From Lactobacillus johnsonii (GTDB lineage Bacteria; Bacillota; Bacilli; Lactobacillales; Lactobacillaceae), in contig NZ_CP059055.1 in assembly GCF_014058685.1 (NCBI RefSeq), positions 1,240,001 to 1,304,000 of the forward strand: a DNA stretch of 64,000 nt. The letters are read 5' to 3'. Position numbers and translations under genes: made by a program. This document shows positions 9,469 to 18,540 of this stretch, one piece after another (position 1 is the stretch's first letter; each line of letters begins with the position of its first letter). The notes beneath the pieces were generated by a model that searched no databases, was not told the DNA's origin, and worked only from the letters and a program-made list of their open reading frames with translations.

Positions 9469-10317
9469 TCAAGTCAGTCCTAATTTGACTTTTTCTGCCT
9501 GTGTGAGCGGTCTACTATAAGCACCAATTTCAAAATCAATTACAGATGGTTCTCTTAGCTGACTTTTAATTTTGTCATAGTAGCGCATCTTACCTTTAAT
9601 GGTAGAAAGATTTCCAATAACTATATTATTATCTTTCATTACCAAAATAATCTGCGTTGGCCTTCGTGTTTCACCACTCAGCATTTTAACTTGGTCACGG
9701 ATATTTTGTGGAAGACTGGCATAAACCTTGATATCTTCGCTAAGAGAGACTTTTTGATTATATCCAGTAAACAAAGGCTTATTTTTATCAATTTTGTTAC
9801 TTGCGATAATTTGGCTACCTACTTTTCCAGTCGCCAAGATTTTGCGATAGCCGTCACCTTCATGAATATATCCGATTACTGGTCGCTCTTTGATATTTAA
9901 AATCAAATGATTTGCTTTTTGGACGCCCACTTGTACTTTCGCTATTTCTGGGAAAGTAGCTGATAGTTTTTTACTGTATTCTTTTCCTTTTAGGAGACAA
10001 AAGACAACCTTGTTTTCAGGAGAAATACCTACAGTCTTTACTACTTGCCTACTATTTAATTCAGGCGCTCCTTTAACCTGTACGCTTGCTACATTTGCTT
10101 TTGGAGAAATATAGTATCCTAAAGCTAAAATACAACACAGTGAAAAGAAAATTATAAAACCTAATCGAGTCAATAAAGCATGCCGACGTTCAGCTTGCAA
10201 TTTAGTTAGTGAGGCAGAGACCCGTCTTTTTTCATTAGTGTTTGTCTTATTTTTATAATCAATCCATCCTGATAATTCTTTTTTAGGATCTTTTTTGGTT
10301 ATTTTTCTCTTAGCCAC
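9469..10317 (-). CDS. divIB: Cell division protein DivIB/FtsQ
   Basis: About 282 aa bitopic membrane protein. It has a basic cytoplasmic N-terminus, one membrane segment (LGFIIFFSLCCILALGYYI) and an extracellular POTRA domain beginning NVASVQVKGAPELNSRQVV. With FtsL (and probably DivIC elsewhere) it stabilises the septal synthase complex. Two GTG codons could start it; 10317 is preferred because AAGGGAG then lies eight bases upstream, whereas GTG 10326 would overlap that site. It sits between murG and ftsA as in most Firmicutes dcw clusters. Confidence 0.92.
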   Translation of the reverse strand: MAKRKITKKDPKKELSGWIDYKNKTNTNEKRRVSASLTKLQAERRHALLTRLGFIIFFSLCCILALGYYISPKANVASVQVKGAPELNSRQVVKTVGISPENKVVFCLLKGKEYSKKLSATFPEIAKVQVGVQKANHLILNIKERPVIGYIHEGDGYRKILATGKVGSQIIASNKIDKNKPLFTGYNQKVSLSEDIKVYASLPQNIRDQVKMLSGETRRPTQIILVMKDNNIVIGNLSTIKGKMRYYDKIKSQLREPSVIDFEIGAYSRPLTQAEKVKLGLT

Positions 10318-10335
10318 ATGCCTCACTCCCTTTCA

Positions 10336-11448
10336 CTATTTATTTTTAATTAGACTTTCCATCACCGAAATTACTTGATCAGATGCATCTGGAACACCTA
10401 ATTTCTTAGATGCTTCACTCATCTTCTTTGCATAATTTGTATCGAGTAGAATATGATCGATTGATGAAACAAAGTTATTAGGATTTAAATCATTTTCTGC
10501 AATAACTAAAGCAGCTCCTGCTTTTTCCATATCAAGCGCATTTTTCATTTGATGATTATGCGTTACATTCGGACTAGGTATTAAAATTACAGGAACACCA
10601 AGGGCGGTAAATTCAGCCAAACTAGTTGCACCAGATCGTGCTACAACGCATGTCACTTGTGGTAATAAGCCTGGCATATTATCAATATAAGGAACAATCT
10701 TTATATTTGAATTCACTTCTTTACCGGCTAATTTTTTCTTAACATCGCCATAATACAATTGTCCAGTTGCCCAAATAACCTGATATGGTTTTGTTTCAAG
10801 CTCTGGCAAAGACTTTTCAACGATTTGATTAATTGCTAAAGCACCGCGTGAGCCACCAAAAATCAGTACAGTTGGCATGTTAGGATTTAAATCCCATTTC
10901 TTAGCAATATCAATGTTTTCTTTATTTAAACCAAGAACTTGTTGTGAGCGTGGATTACCAGTTTTTACTAATTTCTTTTTCTCTGAAAATTGCTTTGCAG
11001 CATCATCAAAGGTATAACAAATTTTATCAACATAATGAGCTAAAAACTTATTTGCTAGTCCAACTACTGAATTAGATTCATGAATGATAGTTGGAACATG
11101 CATTTTAGCTGCCTCATAAACTATGGCACCTGATACATATCCACCAGTTCCAACGACTACATCAGGCTTAAAGTTCTTAATAATTTGTTTTGCTTCTTTT
11201 GTAGCTTTAATAAATAATTCGATTGTTTCGAAATTCTTTAGAGGATGCTTTCGATCAAATCCTTTAATTTTTAAAGTCTTAAAAGGAACTCCTGCCGCAG
11301 GAACAATCTTCGATTCTAATCCTCGATCAGTCCCAACAAACAAAATTTCATCATTTGTAACTAATTTACGTTCTTTCAAACGTTCAATTAACGCCATAAT
11401 TGGATATATGTGGCCACCAGTTCCGCCACCAGAAAAAATTACTCTCAT
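10336..11448 (-). CDS. murG: UDP-GlcNAc:undecaprenyl-PP-MurNAc-pentapeptide GlcNAc transferase
   Basis: 370 aa GT28 glycosyltransferase that converts lipid I to lipid II on the inner membrane face. The N-terminal GGGTGGHIYP loop and the C-terminal donor-site region (VVARSGATSLAEFTALGVPVILIPSP and HNHQMKNA) are intact. Length is normal. It begins 2 nt after murD and is followed by divIB at 18 nt, within the dcw operon. Confidence 0.97.
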   Translation of the reverse strand: MRVIFSGGGTGGHIYPIMALIERLKERKLVTNDEILFVGTDRGLESKIVPAAGVPFKTLKIKGFDRKHPLKNFETIELFIKATKEAKQIIKNFKPDVVVGTGGYVSGAIVYEAAKMHVPTIIHESNSVVGLANKFLAHYVDKICYTFDDAAKQFSEKKKLVKTGNPRSQQVLGLNKENIDIAKKWDLNPNMPTVLIFGGSRGALAINQIVEKSLPELETKPYQVIWATGQLYYGDVKKKLAGKEVNSNIKIVPYIDNMPGLLPQVTCVVARSGATSLAEFTALGVPVILIPSPNVTHNHQMKNALDMEKAGAALVIAENDLNPNNFVSSIDHILLDTNYAKKMSEASKKLGVPDASDQVISVMESLIKNK

Positions 11449-11450
11449 TT

Positions 11451-12833
11451 TTATTTAGTCTTTAATTCCTTAATAAATTTTACAAAAAAGTCTCCACGTT
11501 CTTCAAAAGTGTTAAATTGATCCCAAGATGCACATGCTGGTGAAAACAAAATAACATCTCCTGCTTCACTTAATTCATATGCTCGCGGAACAGCTTCTTG
11601 TAAAGTATTAACAATTACGATATCTTTAATACCCGCTTTACGAGCGGCATCAGCTAAAAGATATTTAGTTTCACCATAAAGTACAATTGATTTTACATGC
11701 TTTTTAAATAGTGGAACTAGTGAATCAAACATGAATCCACGATCTAATCCACCCGCAATCAAAACTTCAGGCTCTTTAAATGATGGAATAGCTACAGTAG
11801 CAGCTTCAATATTCGTTGATTTTGAATCGTTATAAATTTTACGATCATTATAAGTCATTACATATTGCAAACGGTGAGTCGCACCAGTAAAAGTACTTAA
11901 TGCATATTGAATGTCACTATCATCTGCACCCATTAATTTAGAAATGGCAATCGCTACTAAACAATTTTGTTGGTTATGAATACCTGGGATCTTGATATCG
12001 CTGATCTTCATAATGTGATGATCGTCTTTGCTTTCAAGATATTCATCACCAATAAAATAGTCGGCAGTTTTATCTGTTTCCGAAAATGTCTGAACCTTAG
12101 CTTTTGTCTTATCAAGCTCTTTTTCTAAAATATTCTTTTGATCAAAGTTAGCAATGAAATAATCATCTTGATCTTGAGATTGAGTAATTCTAAGCTTAGC
12201 TTCAACATAATTGTCAAAAGTCTTATGGTAGTCAAGGTGAACATTATTATAAATATCAACAATGGCAGCTACTTTAGGCTTAATATCAGTTACCCCAAGT
12301 AATTGGAAACTAGACATTTCTACTACTAGGAGATCTTTAGAAGTTGCTTTTTCAACAACTTCTGAAATTGGAACACCAATATTACCAACTGCATAAGCAT
12401 GACCACCATTTTTAGATAAATTATGATCCATAATTCTTTGGGTAAGCATGACCGTAGTTGTCTTTCCATTTGAGCCAGTAACACAAACATATGGTGCTTC
12501 ACTGACATTAAGTGCAATTTCAGGTTCGGTAATAACTGGAATATCTAACTTCTCTGCCTTCTCTACCATTGGATTTTCATAAGGAATTCCGGGGTTTTTA
12601 ACAAGATAATCAAATTTTTCCTCATCAAAAATCTCTACTGGATGGTATCCAGAAATAACTCTAACTCCTAACTTGTCTAATTCAGCAGCACGATCATCGT
12701 TAGACAAATCTTTTTTATCATTTAAAGTCAGCTTAGCGCCAAGCTTTAAAAGAAGCTTAGCAACAGAAAAACCACTTTTTCCTAAGCCTAAAATCAAAAT
12801 ATTTTTATTTTCGTATGTCTTAATTTTTTTCAT
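11451..12833 (-). CDS. murD: UDP-N-acetylmuramoyl-L-alanine:D-glutamate ligase
   Basis: 460 aa Mur ligase adding D-Glu to UDP-MurNAc-L-Ala in the cytoplasm. The N-terminal Rossmann domain has LILGLGKSGFSVAKLL, the ATP P-loop is VTGSNGKTTT, and the C-terminal ligase domain has IYNDSKSTN and LIAGGLDRG. All expected motifs are present and length is typical. Start at ATG 12833 directly after mraY with a 7-nt gap. Confidence 0.97.
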   Translation of the reverse strand: MKKIKTYENKNILILGLGKSGFSVAKLLLKLGAKLTLNDKKDLSNDDRAAELDKLGVRVISGYHPVEIFDEEKFDYLVKNPGIPYENPMVEKAEKLDIPVITEPEIALNVSEAPYVCVTGSNGKTTTVMLTQRIMDHNLSKNGGHAYAVGNIGVPISEVVEKATSKDLLVVEMSSFQLLGVTDIKPKVAAIVDIYNNVHLDYHKTFDNYVEAKLRITQSQDQDDYFIANFDQKNILEKELDKTKAKVQTFSETDKTADYFIGDEYLESKDDHHIMKISDIKIPGIHNQQNCLVAIAISKLMGADDSDIQYALSTFTGATHRLQYVMTYNDRKIYNDSKSTNIEAATVAIPSFKEPEVLIAGGLDRGFMFDSLVPLFKKHVKSIVLYGETKYLLADAARKAGIKDIVIVNTLQEAVPRAYELSEAGDVILFSPACASWDQFNTFEERGDFFVKFIKELKTK

Positions 12834-12840
12834 TTTAAAA

Positions 12841-13800
12841 TTAACCCCAGATAATTAAATAAATAATACTTCCAATTAAACCAACAATCCAAAATACAAT
12901 ATCAACCTTCCATTCAGACCAGCCAAGCATTTCGAAATGGTGATGGATTGGTGTCATCTTGAAAATTCTCTTTCCAGTAGTTTGGAAGGAAATAACTTGT
13001 AAGATCACACTTAAAGTTTCTAATACAAAAACAATTCCAATTAAAAGCAATGACCATGGACGATGAAGGAAAATCGATACAGTGGCTAATCCTCCACCTA
13101 AAGCTAATGAACCTGCATCTCCCATGAAAATTTTAGCTGGCTTATGATTGAACATGAAGAAACCTACTAAACCACCAATTACACTGAGAGTAAATACAAC
13201 GATAACCCAATTTCTTTCTTGGTAAGCTATCCAAGCATAAGTAGCATAAGCAATAATGGATAAACCAGTTGCTAATCCATCTAAACCATCAGATAAGTTA
13301 ACTGCGTTAGAAAAACCAACCAACCAGAAAAGGACAAATAAACTAAAGAGGAAGGAATTTCTTACCATTCCTGCAAAAGGAATATATAATTCAAAGGCAA
13401 AATGATCACTAAAGGCTAGTGTAATAATTAAAGCTGCAATAATAATTTGTCCTAATAATTTTTGCCATGCTCTCAAGCCTAAGTTACGTTTGAAATATAG
13501 CTTAATTCCATCATCTAAAAAGCCAATAATTCCGTATCCTAAGAAAGCAATAATTAAAATCCATGCAGTCTTATTTAAATCTTTTTGCCAAATCAACACC
13601 CATAAGGTAGAAATAACACCGGCAAGCATAAAGACTACTCCACCCATAGTTGGTGTACCTGATTTTTTCTCATGCCACTTAGGGCCTTCATCTCTAATAA
13701 CTTGTCCTTCATGTTTCATTCGCATGAAACCAATAAACAACGGTAAGAAGATAACCGTAAGAGCAAAGCTGCTAATGAACGGTATCAAAGAAAACTGCAT
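12841..13800 (-). CDS. mraY: Phospho-MurNAc-pentapeptide translocase
   Basis: 319 aa polytopic membrane enzyme (about ten membrane helices) that transfers phospho-MurNAc-pentapeptide to undecaprenyl phosphate, making lipid I. Conserved catalytic stretches are visible: [16 protein letters not shown] with the Asp pair, [16 protein letters not shown], and [11 protein letters not shown] near the C-terminus. It lies between pbp2x and murD as expected for the dcw cluster. Confidence 0.97.
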   Translation of the reverse strand: MQFSLIPFISSFALTVIFLPLFIGFMRMKHEGQVIRDEGPKWHEKKSGTPTMGGVVFMLAGVISTLWVLIWQKDLNKTAWILIIAFLGYGIIGFLDDGIKLYFKRNLGLRAWQKLLGQIIIAALIITLAFSDHFAFELYIPFAGMVRNSFLFSLFVLFWLVGFSNAVNLSDGLDGLATGLSIIAYATYAWIAYQERNWVIVVFTLSVIGGLVGFFMFNHKPAKIFMGDAGSLALGGGLATVSIFLHRPWSLLLIGIVFVLETLSVILQVISFQTTGKRIFKMTPIHHHFEMLGWSEWKVDIVFWIVGLIGSIIYLIIWG

Positions 13801-13824
13801 TTTGTATTACTCCTTTAACTTTTA

Positions 13825-15975
13825 CTATTTTAAGTTTACAGATAGCTTACTATTTTTATCAATTACTTTTCCAGCCGGAATAGACTGTTTAGTAACTTTT
13901 CCTTTTCCATTAATCGTAATTGGAATATCAGTTGTCGTCATGAAGCTATTAACTTCATCTTCGCTCCAGCCAACCATATTTGGACATGTAACTTTTCCTC
14001 CAGTATATAGGAAAATCTTTGTATCGGTATCTTCTTTTACACCGGCTCCTACTGACTGCCGACTAACATTCTTTCCAGTTCCAATCACTTCAACTGAAAC
14101 TCCTGCATTATTAGCATCTTCTTTTGCTTTTTCAACACTTTTACCAGTTAAAGCTGGAACAGTTACTTTTTCATTAACCTTTGCTGAAGAATCAGAAAGT
14201 GAAATCAAGCGATTCATAATTGGTTTAAAAATAGAAGAAAGAATTGTTTCAGCTGGTTTGGACATTTTTTGTGGTTGCTTCATGGTTAAATAAACACAAT
14301 AACGAGGATTATTAGCAGGTGTTACCCCAACTACTGAAAAAATATAATTATTATCCCCAGTCAAATATCCACCATGCGGTCCAGCTATTTGTGCCGTACC
14401 AGTTTTTACAGCGATGCTCTTTCCTGGCATTTTATAAGCTGCACCAGTACCGTAAGATGCGTTTACAACATCTTGCATTCCTTTTAGAACAGTTTTAGCT
14501 GTTTTAGCAGAATAAATAGGTGTCCCGACTTTTGTACGGTGAAACTTTTCTACTACTTTACCAGAAGGTGAAACTATTTTTTCGACAAATTGAGGTTTTA
14601 CCATCTGACCATTATTGGCCAAGGCACTATATGCTTGCATCATTTGCATTGCATTAACATTAACCCCTTGTCCAAATGCAGTAACAGCCTGATTCAACGG
14701 AGTAGAAAAGTTTAAAATACCTGCGGTTTCTCCAGGAAGCGTTACCCCTGTCTTTTTACCGATTCGGTATTTATTCAAATATTCTTTCCAAGTTTTTGAA
14801 CCCATCTTTTGTTCAAGTTTTACAAAACCAACATTACTGGAACGAGGAAATGCTTGGCTAAATGGAATGCTTCCCCACCCACTATTGTTCCAGTCATGAA
14901 TTGTTGAGCCCTGAACAGTGACTGCTCCAGACTTGTATTGTTCATTAGGATTGTAATGACCACTTTCAATTGCACTTGAATAAGTTAAAACTTTGAAAAC
15001 TGATCCCGGTTCATAGGAATCCTGCACTAACATATTTCGCCATGATGTATCTAATCCCTTTTTAGTTTGAGGATTAAAGGTAGGACGCTGAGAAGCAGCC
15101 AGAATTTTACCAGTTTTAATATCTTCTACAACTGCTGTTAAAGCTTTTGGCTTGTATTTATCTTGCACTTGCGACATTAAAACCTCTAAGTAAGTTTGCA
15201 GTCGTGAATCAAGTGTCAAGTAAACATTGTCTCCATCTTTTGTAGCACGTGCATTCTTTTGGCTATTAGGCAATTGATAATTTTCTGCATCTACAAACGC
15301 TTCGCGATACCCATCTTTACCGGCTAATTGCTTGTCAAAGTATGCTTCAATTCCCATCGTACCAACTAAAGTACTATTTCCTTGGTTCTTTTGGGGTTGT
15401 GCCAAACCAATAATGTGAGAAGCAAAGTTTCCATTAGGATAAAGTCTAGATGGAGTTTCGATAAATTTAATTCCTGGCAACTTCATCTCTTCAATTTTTT
15501 CCTTTTGAGATAAAGTTAAGCCTGTTCCAGCTGAACCAAATTCAACCTGGAAAGCCTTATGCTTCGGAGTCAAATATGAATATATTTTTTCTTCACTTAA
15601 AGGAAGTACTTCAGCCAACTTTTGTGCTGTTTTGCGTTTATTCGTAACATACATTGGCTTATTATGATAATCAATTGAACTCTTATCTAAGATGGCATAT
15701 ACAGTAAAGACATGCGCATCTTCAGCAAGAGTTAAACCATTTTTATCATAAATTGTTCCTCGGGTTGCTTTTAAAACCTCATTTCGCCTATAAATCTGAT
15801 TTATACGCTTATTTAGGTTTTCGCCAGCAACCTGATTTGAAATCCCTATATATAAAAATCTACCTATAAATACAAGAAAAACCAAAGCCAAGACTAGCTG
15901 GAGGATTCTCCCCACCGTAAAGCGGTAGCCGTGGGCTTTGGATCTATTTCTATTTAAGTTATTAAACTTTTTCAT
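13825..15975 (-). CDS. pbp2x: Septal class B penicillin-binding protein PBP2x/FtsI with PASTA domains
   Basis: 716 aa transpeptidase for septal peptidoglycan cross-linking. It has a short cytoplasmic N-terminus, one membrane anchor (residues about 25-45), a pedestal dimerisation domain, and the transpeptidase domain. Active-site motifs are SVFK (SYEPGSVFKV), SSN (RSSNVGF) and KTGT (KTGTAQIAG). Two PASTA domains follow (VPALTGKSVEKAKEDANNAG and CPNMVGWSEDEVNSF), as in streptococcal PBP2x. Its start overlaps the ftsL stop by 1 nt. It probably acts with an FtsW that is not in this window. Confidence 0.95.
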   Translation of the reverse strand: MKKFNNLNRNRSKAHGYRFTVGRILQLVLALVFLVFIGRFLYIGISNQVAGENLNKRINQIYRRNEVLKATRGTIYDKNGLTLAEDAHVFTVYAILDKSSIDYHNKPMYVTNKRKTAQKLAEVLPLSEEKIYSYLTPKHKAFQVEFGSAGTGLTLSQKEKIEEMKLPGIKFIETPSRLYPNGNFASHIIGLAQPQKNQGNSTLVGTMGIEAYFDKQLAGKDGYREAFVDAENYQLPNSQKNARATKDGDNVYLTLDSRLQTYLEVLMSQVQDKYKPKALTAVVEDIKTGKILAASQRPTFNPQTKKGLDTSWRNMLVQDSYEPGSVFKVLTYSSAIESGHYNPNEQYKSGAVTVQGSTIHDWNNSGWGSIPFSQAFPRSSNVGFVKLEQKMGSKTWKEYLNKYRIGKKTGVTLPGETAGILNFSTPLNQAVTAFGQGVNVNAMQMMQAYSALANNGQMVKPQFVEKIVSPSGKVVEKFHRTKVGTPIYSAKTAKTVLKGMQDVVNASYGTGAAYKMPGKSIAVKTGTAQIAGPHGGYLTGDNNYIFSVVGVTPANNPRYCVYLTMKQPQKMSKPAETILSSIFKPIMNRLISLSDSSAKVNEKVTVPALTGKSVEKAKEDANNAGVSVEVIGTGKNVSRQSVGAGVKEDTDTKIFLYTGGKVTCPNMVGWSEDEVNSFMTTTDIPITINGKGKVTKQSIPAGKVIDKNSKLSVNLK

Positions 15976-16337
15976 TAACGGACATTCCTAATGTTACTCT
16001 CAACCAAGTGCAAGCCTTGATCACGGGCAATTTTATTAATTCTAGTAGTTGACGTTAATTCACCAATCTTCTGACGAAGATCAGTGTTATGACTTTTTTG
16101 AGAAATTATTGTTTGCTCAACATTTGCTAATTTATGTTGAGCACTAGTAGCGGAAATGCTAGCTGAAACCAATAAAATCATTAAACCTAATGTAATGAGT
16201 GAACCTAGAACGACTAAACTTTTTTCAAATGCTGTCCAAGGAACGCTTTTAGGATTAAGAACAATTGCTTTCTTTGGCTGCTCAGTCTGCTGTTGACTTT
16301 GTTGATAATTTAAATTTCTTGCTGAGCTATCAGCCAT
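15975..16337 (-). CDS. ftsL: Cell division protein FtsL
   Basis: 120 aa. It has a polar Gln/Ser-rich N-terminus, a single membrane segment (residues about 41-66) and an extracellular coiled coil with LANVEQTIISQK...NTDLRQKIGELTS. The ending IARDQGLHLVESNIRNV is typical of FtsL. Sequence conservation is low in this family, but the size, topology and position between rsmH and pbp2x make the call secure. It forms a trimer with DivIB and DivIC to activate septal synthesis. Confidence 0.92.
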   Translation of the reverse strand: MADSSARNLNYQQSQQQTEQPKKAIVLNPKSVPWTAFEKSLVVLGSLITLGLMILLVSASISATSAQHKLANVEQTIISQKSHNTDLRQKIGELTSTTRINKIARDQGLHLVESNIRNVR

Positions 16338-16365
16338 CTTTTTCTCCTTAAATACTAACTAAAAA

Positions 16366-17313
16366 TTATAATTTCTCTGCAACCCTTAACTTGGCACTGT
16401 GTGAGCGATTATTTTCCTCTAATTCATCGCTACTTGCCATGATAGGTTTGCGACTAATCAATCGCAATGTTGGTTTACTGTCAGCCGGTACCATAGGCAT
16501 TCCCCGTGGTATTTCGACTTCAGAATACTTTTTAAATATCTTTTTGACGATTTTATCTTCATGAGACTGAAAAGTAATTACACTAATTCGACCACCTGGC
16601 TTCAATAGCTTAATTGCTTCTTCAAGAGATTCTTGTAATACACCTAATTCATTGTTAACTGCAACTCGAATAGCTTGAAAGCTCTTCTTCGCAGGATGTC
16701 CCCCACTTCGTCGTGCATATGCTGGAATGGCATCCTTAATCACATCTACTAAATCAAAAGTAGTTACAATTGGCTTCTCTTTTCTTCGATCAACTATTTT
16801 TCTAGCAATCTGACGAGAAAACTTTTCATCTCCATACTTATACAAAACGTCACTTAATTCTTTTTGTGACCACGTGTTTACTATTGTATAAGCATCTAAC
16901 TCTTGGCTTTGGTCCATCCTCATATCTAATCGAGCATCGAAACGATAAGAAAAACCCCGTTCAGGTTGATCAAACTGTGGAGACGAAACTCCGAGATCGT
17001 AATAAATACCATCTATTCCATCTGAAATCCCCAGCTCTACCAGATTTTCTTTCAAATGACAGAAGTTATCATGAACCAACATTAATCGAGGTTCTGCTCC
17101 TACCTGTAACTCCTTGGCAAAACTCTCTTTTGCCATAGAAATTGCATACTCATCTTGATCAAATCCAATCACAGTACCCTTATTTAACTTACTGAGTAGA
17201 TATCGGGCGTGACCACCACCACCAAAAGTTGCGTCTACATAAAGACCACCATCTTTTGGATTTAAATTGTCTATTGTTTCGTGCAAAAGCACGCTTTTAT
17301 GCTTGAATTTCAT
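16366..17313 (-). CDS. rsmH: 16S rRNA (cytosine-1402-N4)-methyltransferase
   Basis: 315 aa from ATG 17313. The SAM-binding region reads GGLYVDATFGGGGHARYLL, and later conserved blocks are GIYYDLGVSSPQFD, RGFSYRFDARLDMRMDQ, FQAIRVAVNNELG and ISVITFQSHEDKIVK. It methylates C1402 of 16S rRNA in the decoding centre. A longer in-frame extension reaches back into mraZ; it is rejected because the family starts MKFKHKSVLLHETI. The start lies 4 nt after the mraZ stop, with only a weak ribosome site, so translation is probably coupled to mraZ. Confidence 0.96.
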   Translation of the reverse strand: MKFKHKSVLLHETIDNLNPKDGGLYVDATFGGGGHARYLLSKLNKGTVIGFDQDEYAISMAKESFAKELQVGAEPRLMLVHDNFCHLKENLVELGISDGIDGIYYDLGVSSPQFDQPERGFSYRFDARLDMRMDQSQELDAYTIVNTWSQKELSDVLYKYGDEKFSRQIARKIVDRRKEKPIVTTFDLVDVIKDAIPAYARRSGGHPAKKSFQAIRVAVNNELGVLQESLEEAIKLLKPGGRISVITFQSHEDKIVKKIFKKYSEVEIPRGMPMVPADSKPTLRLISRKPIMASSDELEENNRSHSAKLRVAEKL

Positions 17314-17317
17314 AATT

Positions 17318-17749
17318 TTATAACTCGATGTCATCCAAGTCTTCTGCGATATCGTCATAGTTTTCGTTGGCTTCCTCTGAGAAATCATTCCAGCGTTCTG
17401 CTGACCAAATTTCAATTCTATTGGAAACACCAACAATTACACATTCCTTAATGAGTGCGGCATGCTCTTTTAGTGTCATGGTCAGATTAACACGTCCTTG
17501 CTTGTCAAACTCACTCTCCATCGCACCTGAGTAGAAAAGTCGCGTAAACTTACGTGCACTTCTCTTAGTCAGTGGAAGTTTGGCTAACTTAGCCTCAATT
17601 TTTTGCCATTCTTCAATTGGATAGCCAAAAATACAGCCTTCCATTCCACGAGTAAATATCATCTTATCACCAATCTCAACTCTAAATTTGGCTGGTATAA
17701 TCAGCCGGCCCTTGCTGTCGAGATTATGATGATACTCGCCCATGAACAT
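17318..17749 (-). CDS. mraZ: Transcriptional regulator MraZ
   Basis: 143 aa with two tandem AbrB-like swapped-hairpin repeats: MFMGEYHHNLDSKGRLIIPAKFR and YSGAMESEFDKQGRVNLTMTLKEHA carry the D-x-K/Q-G-R signature. MraZ binds tandem G-rich repeats in front of its own operon and sets dcw expression. GAAAGGGGG lies upstream of the ATG. It is the first gene of the dcw cluster, and the repeat array at 17780-17814 is its likely operator. Confidence 0.97.
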   Translation of the reverse strand: MFMGEYHHNLDSKGRLIIPAKFRVEIGDKMIFTRGMEGCIFGYPIEEWQKIEAKLAKLPLTKRSARKFTRLFYSGAMESEFDKQGRVNLTMTLKEHAALIKECVIVGVSNRIEIWSAERWNDFSEEANENYDDIAEDLDDIEL

Positions 17750-17773
17750 GGTCTAGCCCCCTTTCCAATGAAT

Positions 17774-17814
17774 AATTTACCACACTTCCCCACTTTCTAC
17801 CACAAGTTTTACAC
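17774..17814 (-). promoter_or_regulatory. MraZ-box-like direct repeats and -10 element before mraZ
   Basis: On the minus strand four GTGG/GTGT units recur at near-helical spacing: plus-strand CCAC at 17780, 17790 and 17800, and ACAC at 17811. The unit fits GTGG-N6, similar to the TGGG-N5 repeats of Escherichia coli and the AAAGTG repeats described in mollicutes. A TAAATT -10 candidate (17774-17779) directly follows the repeats with no good -35, so the array occupies the -35 and spacer region. It should bind MraZ and autoregulate the dcw operon. Binding is inferred, not shown. Confidence 0.75.
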
Positions 17815-17864
17815 TTTTTATTTATATATTACGTTATTTTATGATAATTATAATTTTATCTAAC

Positions 17865-17900
17865 AAAAACTGCCCGCATCATCATGATTGAGGACAGTTT
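17865..17900 (-). terminator. Intrinsic terminator after the DUF3397 gene
   Basis: AAACTG at 17867-17872 and CAGTTT at 17895-17900 form an imperfect hairpin, extended by CC/GG, around a loop containing ATCATGAT. Reading on the minus strand it ends in a short U-run (17865-17869). It separates DUF3397 from mraZ, so the dcw operon uses its own promoter. Confidence 0.7.
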
Positions 17901-17929
17901 AAGGTTTATTAAAAAAGTGGGGGAAATTT

Positions 17930-18265
17930 TTATAGTAAAAGCAAAATTAAGAGACCAACGTACCAAACAATGGATGATGCTGCTAAATAGTGCCATAACA
18001 TTCCAAATGTCTTACCCACCGAAATGTTTTTGTTTTTAATTGCAGTATAAATTGAAACAATTACAACTAAAATAAAGTAAAGTAAAAATCCATACGGTAA
18101 AAAAGATGGCTGCTTTGTTTCTTGAGTTAATAACTGACAAGCAACAATAAAGAAAAAAGGCAAAATGTCATAACCACTAAATTGAGCCTTAGGAAATAAT
18201 TTCACTAGAAAAGCAGCAACGATAATTCCACATAAAGGAATTAAAAAGATAAGCAAAAAATTCAT
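17930..18265 (-). CDS. DUF3397 family membrane protein
   Basis: 111 aa with four predicted membrane helices and a short basic loop (YTAIKNKNISVGKTF) before the last. It starts MNFLLIFLIPLCGIIVAAF and ends IVWYVGLLILLLL. It resembles DUF3397 proteins that sit upstream of mraZ in many lactobacilli. Function is unknown; the constant position suggests a cell-envelope role, but that is inference. GGAGGG precedes the ATG at 18265, and the gene has its own terminator. Confidence 0.8.
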   Translation of the reverse strand: MNFLLIFLIPLCGIIVAAFLVKLFPKAQFSGYDILPFFFIVACQLLTQETKQPSFLPYGFLLYFILVVIVSIYTAIKNKNISVGKTFGMLWHYLAASSIVWYVGLLILLLL

Positions 18266-18331
18266 GAAAACCCTCCAATAAGTTTATTTTAAACTATTTC
18301 AATTAAATATAAAATTACAATTAAAACATGG

Positions 18332-18337
18332 TACACT
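18332..18337 (+). promoter_or_regulatory. Extended -10 promoter of the DUF4044 gene
   Basis: TGGTACACT is an extended -10 element (TGn plus TACACT) about 25 bases before the ATG at 18363. A recognisable -35 is absent. AGGAGG at about 18352 is the ribosome site. Confidence 0.5.
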
Positions 18338-18362
18338 AGAATTATTAATTTAGGAGGGACAT

Positions 18363-18491
18363 ATGAGAAAACGTAAGAAAAAATCTGGATTTCAAAAGTT
18401 AACTATTATTATGGCCTGGTTTATGGCAGTTATCACCCTTCTTGGGGTAGTAGCTACTGCTTTAATTGGAACTGGTGTCTTTCAATTTTAA
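18363..18491 (+). CDS. DUF4044 family small membrane protein
   Basis: A 42-aa gene, easily missed because of its size. The product begins MRKRKKKSGFQK, a very basic head, followed by one membrane segment (LTIIMAWFMAVITLLGVVA) and ends IGTGVFQF. This matches the DUF4044 pattern of lactobacilli. A strong ribosome site (AGGAGG) precedes the ATG, an extended -10 lies upstream and an intrinsic terminator follows, so it is a self-contained transcription unit. Function is unknown. It is divergent from DUF3397 and convergent with mreD. Confidence 0.82.
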   Translation: MRKRKKKSGFQKLTIIMAWFMAVITLLGVVATALIGTGVFQF

Positions 18492-18506
18492 AATCTTTTG
18501 CATGTT

Positions 18507-18538
18507 AAAAAGAGCCGCTTAATAGCGACTCTTTTTTT
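18507..18538. terminator. Bidirectional terminator between DUF4044 and mreD
   Basis: AAAGAG-C-CGCT (18509-18519) pairs with AGCG-A-CTCTTT (18523-18533), with one mismatch. A U-run follows on the plus strand and AAAA precedes, giving U-runs in both directions. It serves the convergent DUF4044 and mreD ends. Confidence 0.85.
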
Positions 18539-18540
18539 GT

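Noticed and set aside
13490-14293. 267-codon open frame on the plus strand
   Set aside because: It is antisense to mraY and pbp2x, both intact with all motifs; it has no ribosome site and its residues reflect the complementary frame of a conserved gene.
17314-17436. 41-codon N-terminal extension of RsmH
   Set aside because: It overlaps the end of mraZ and the family starts at MKFKHKSVLLHETI.
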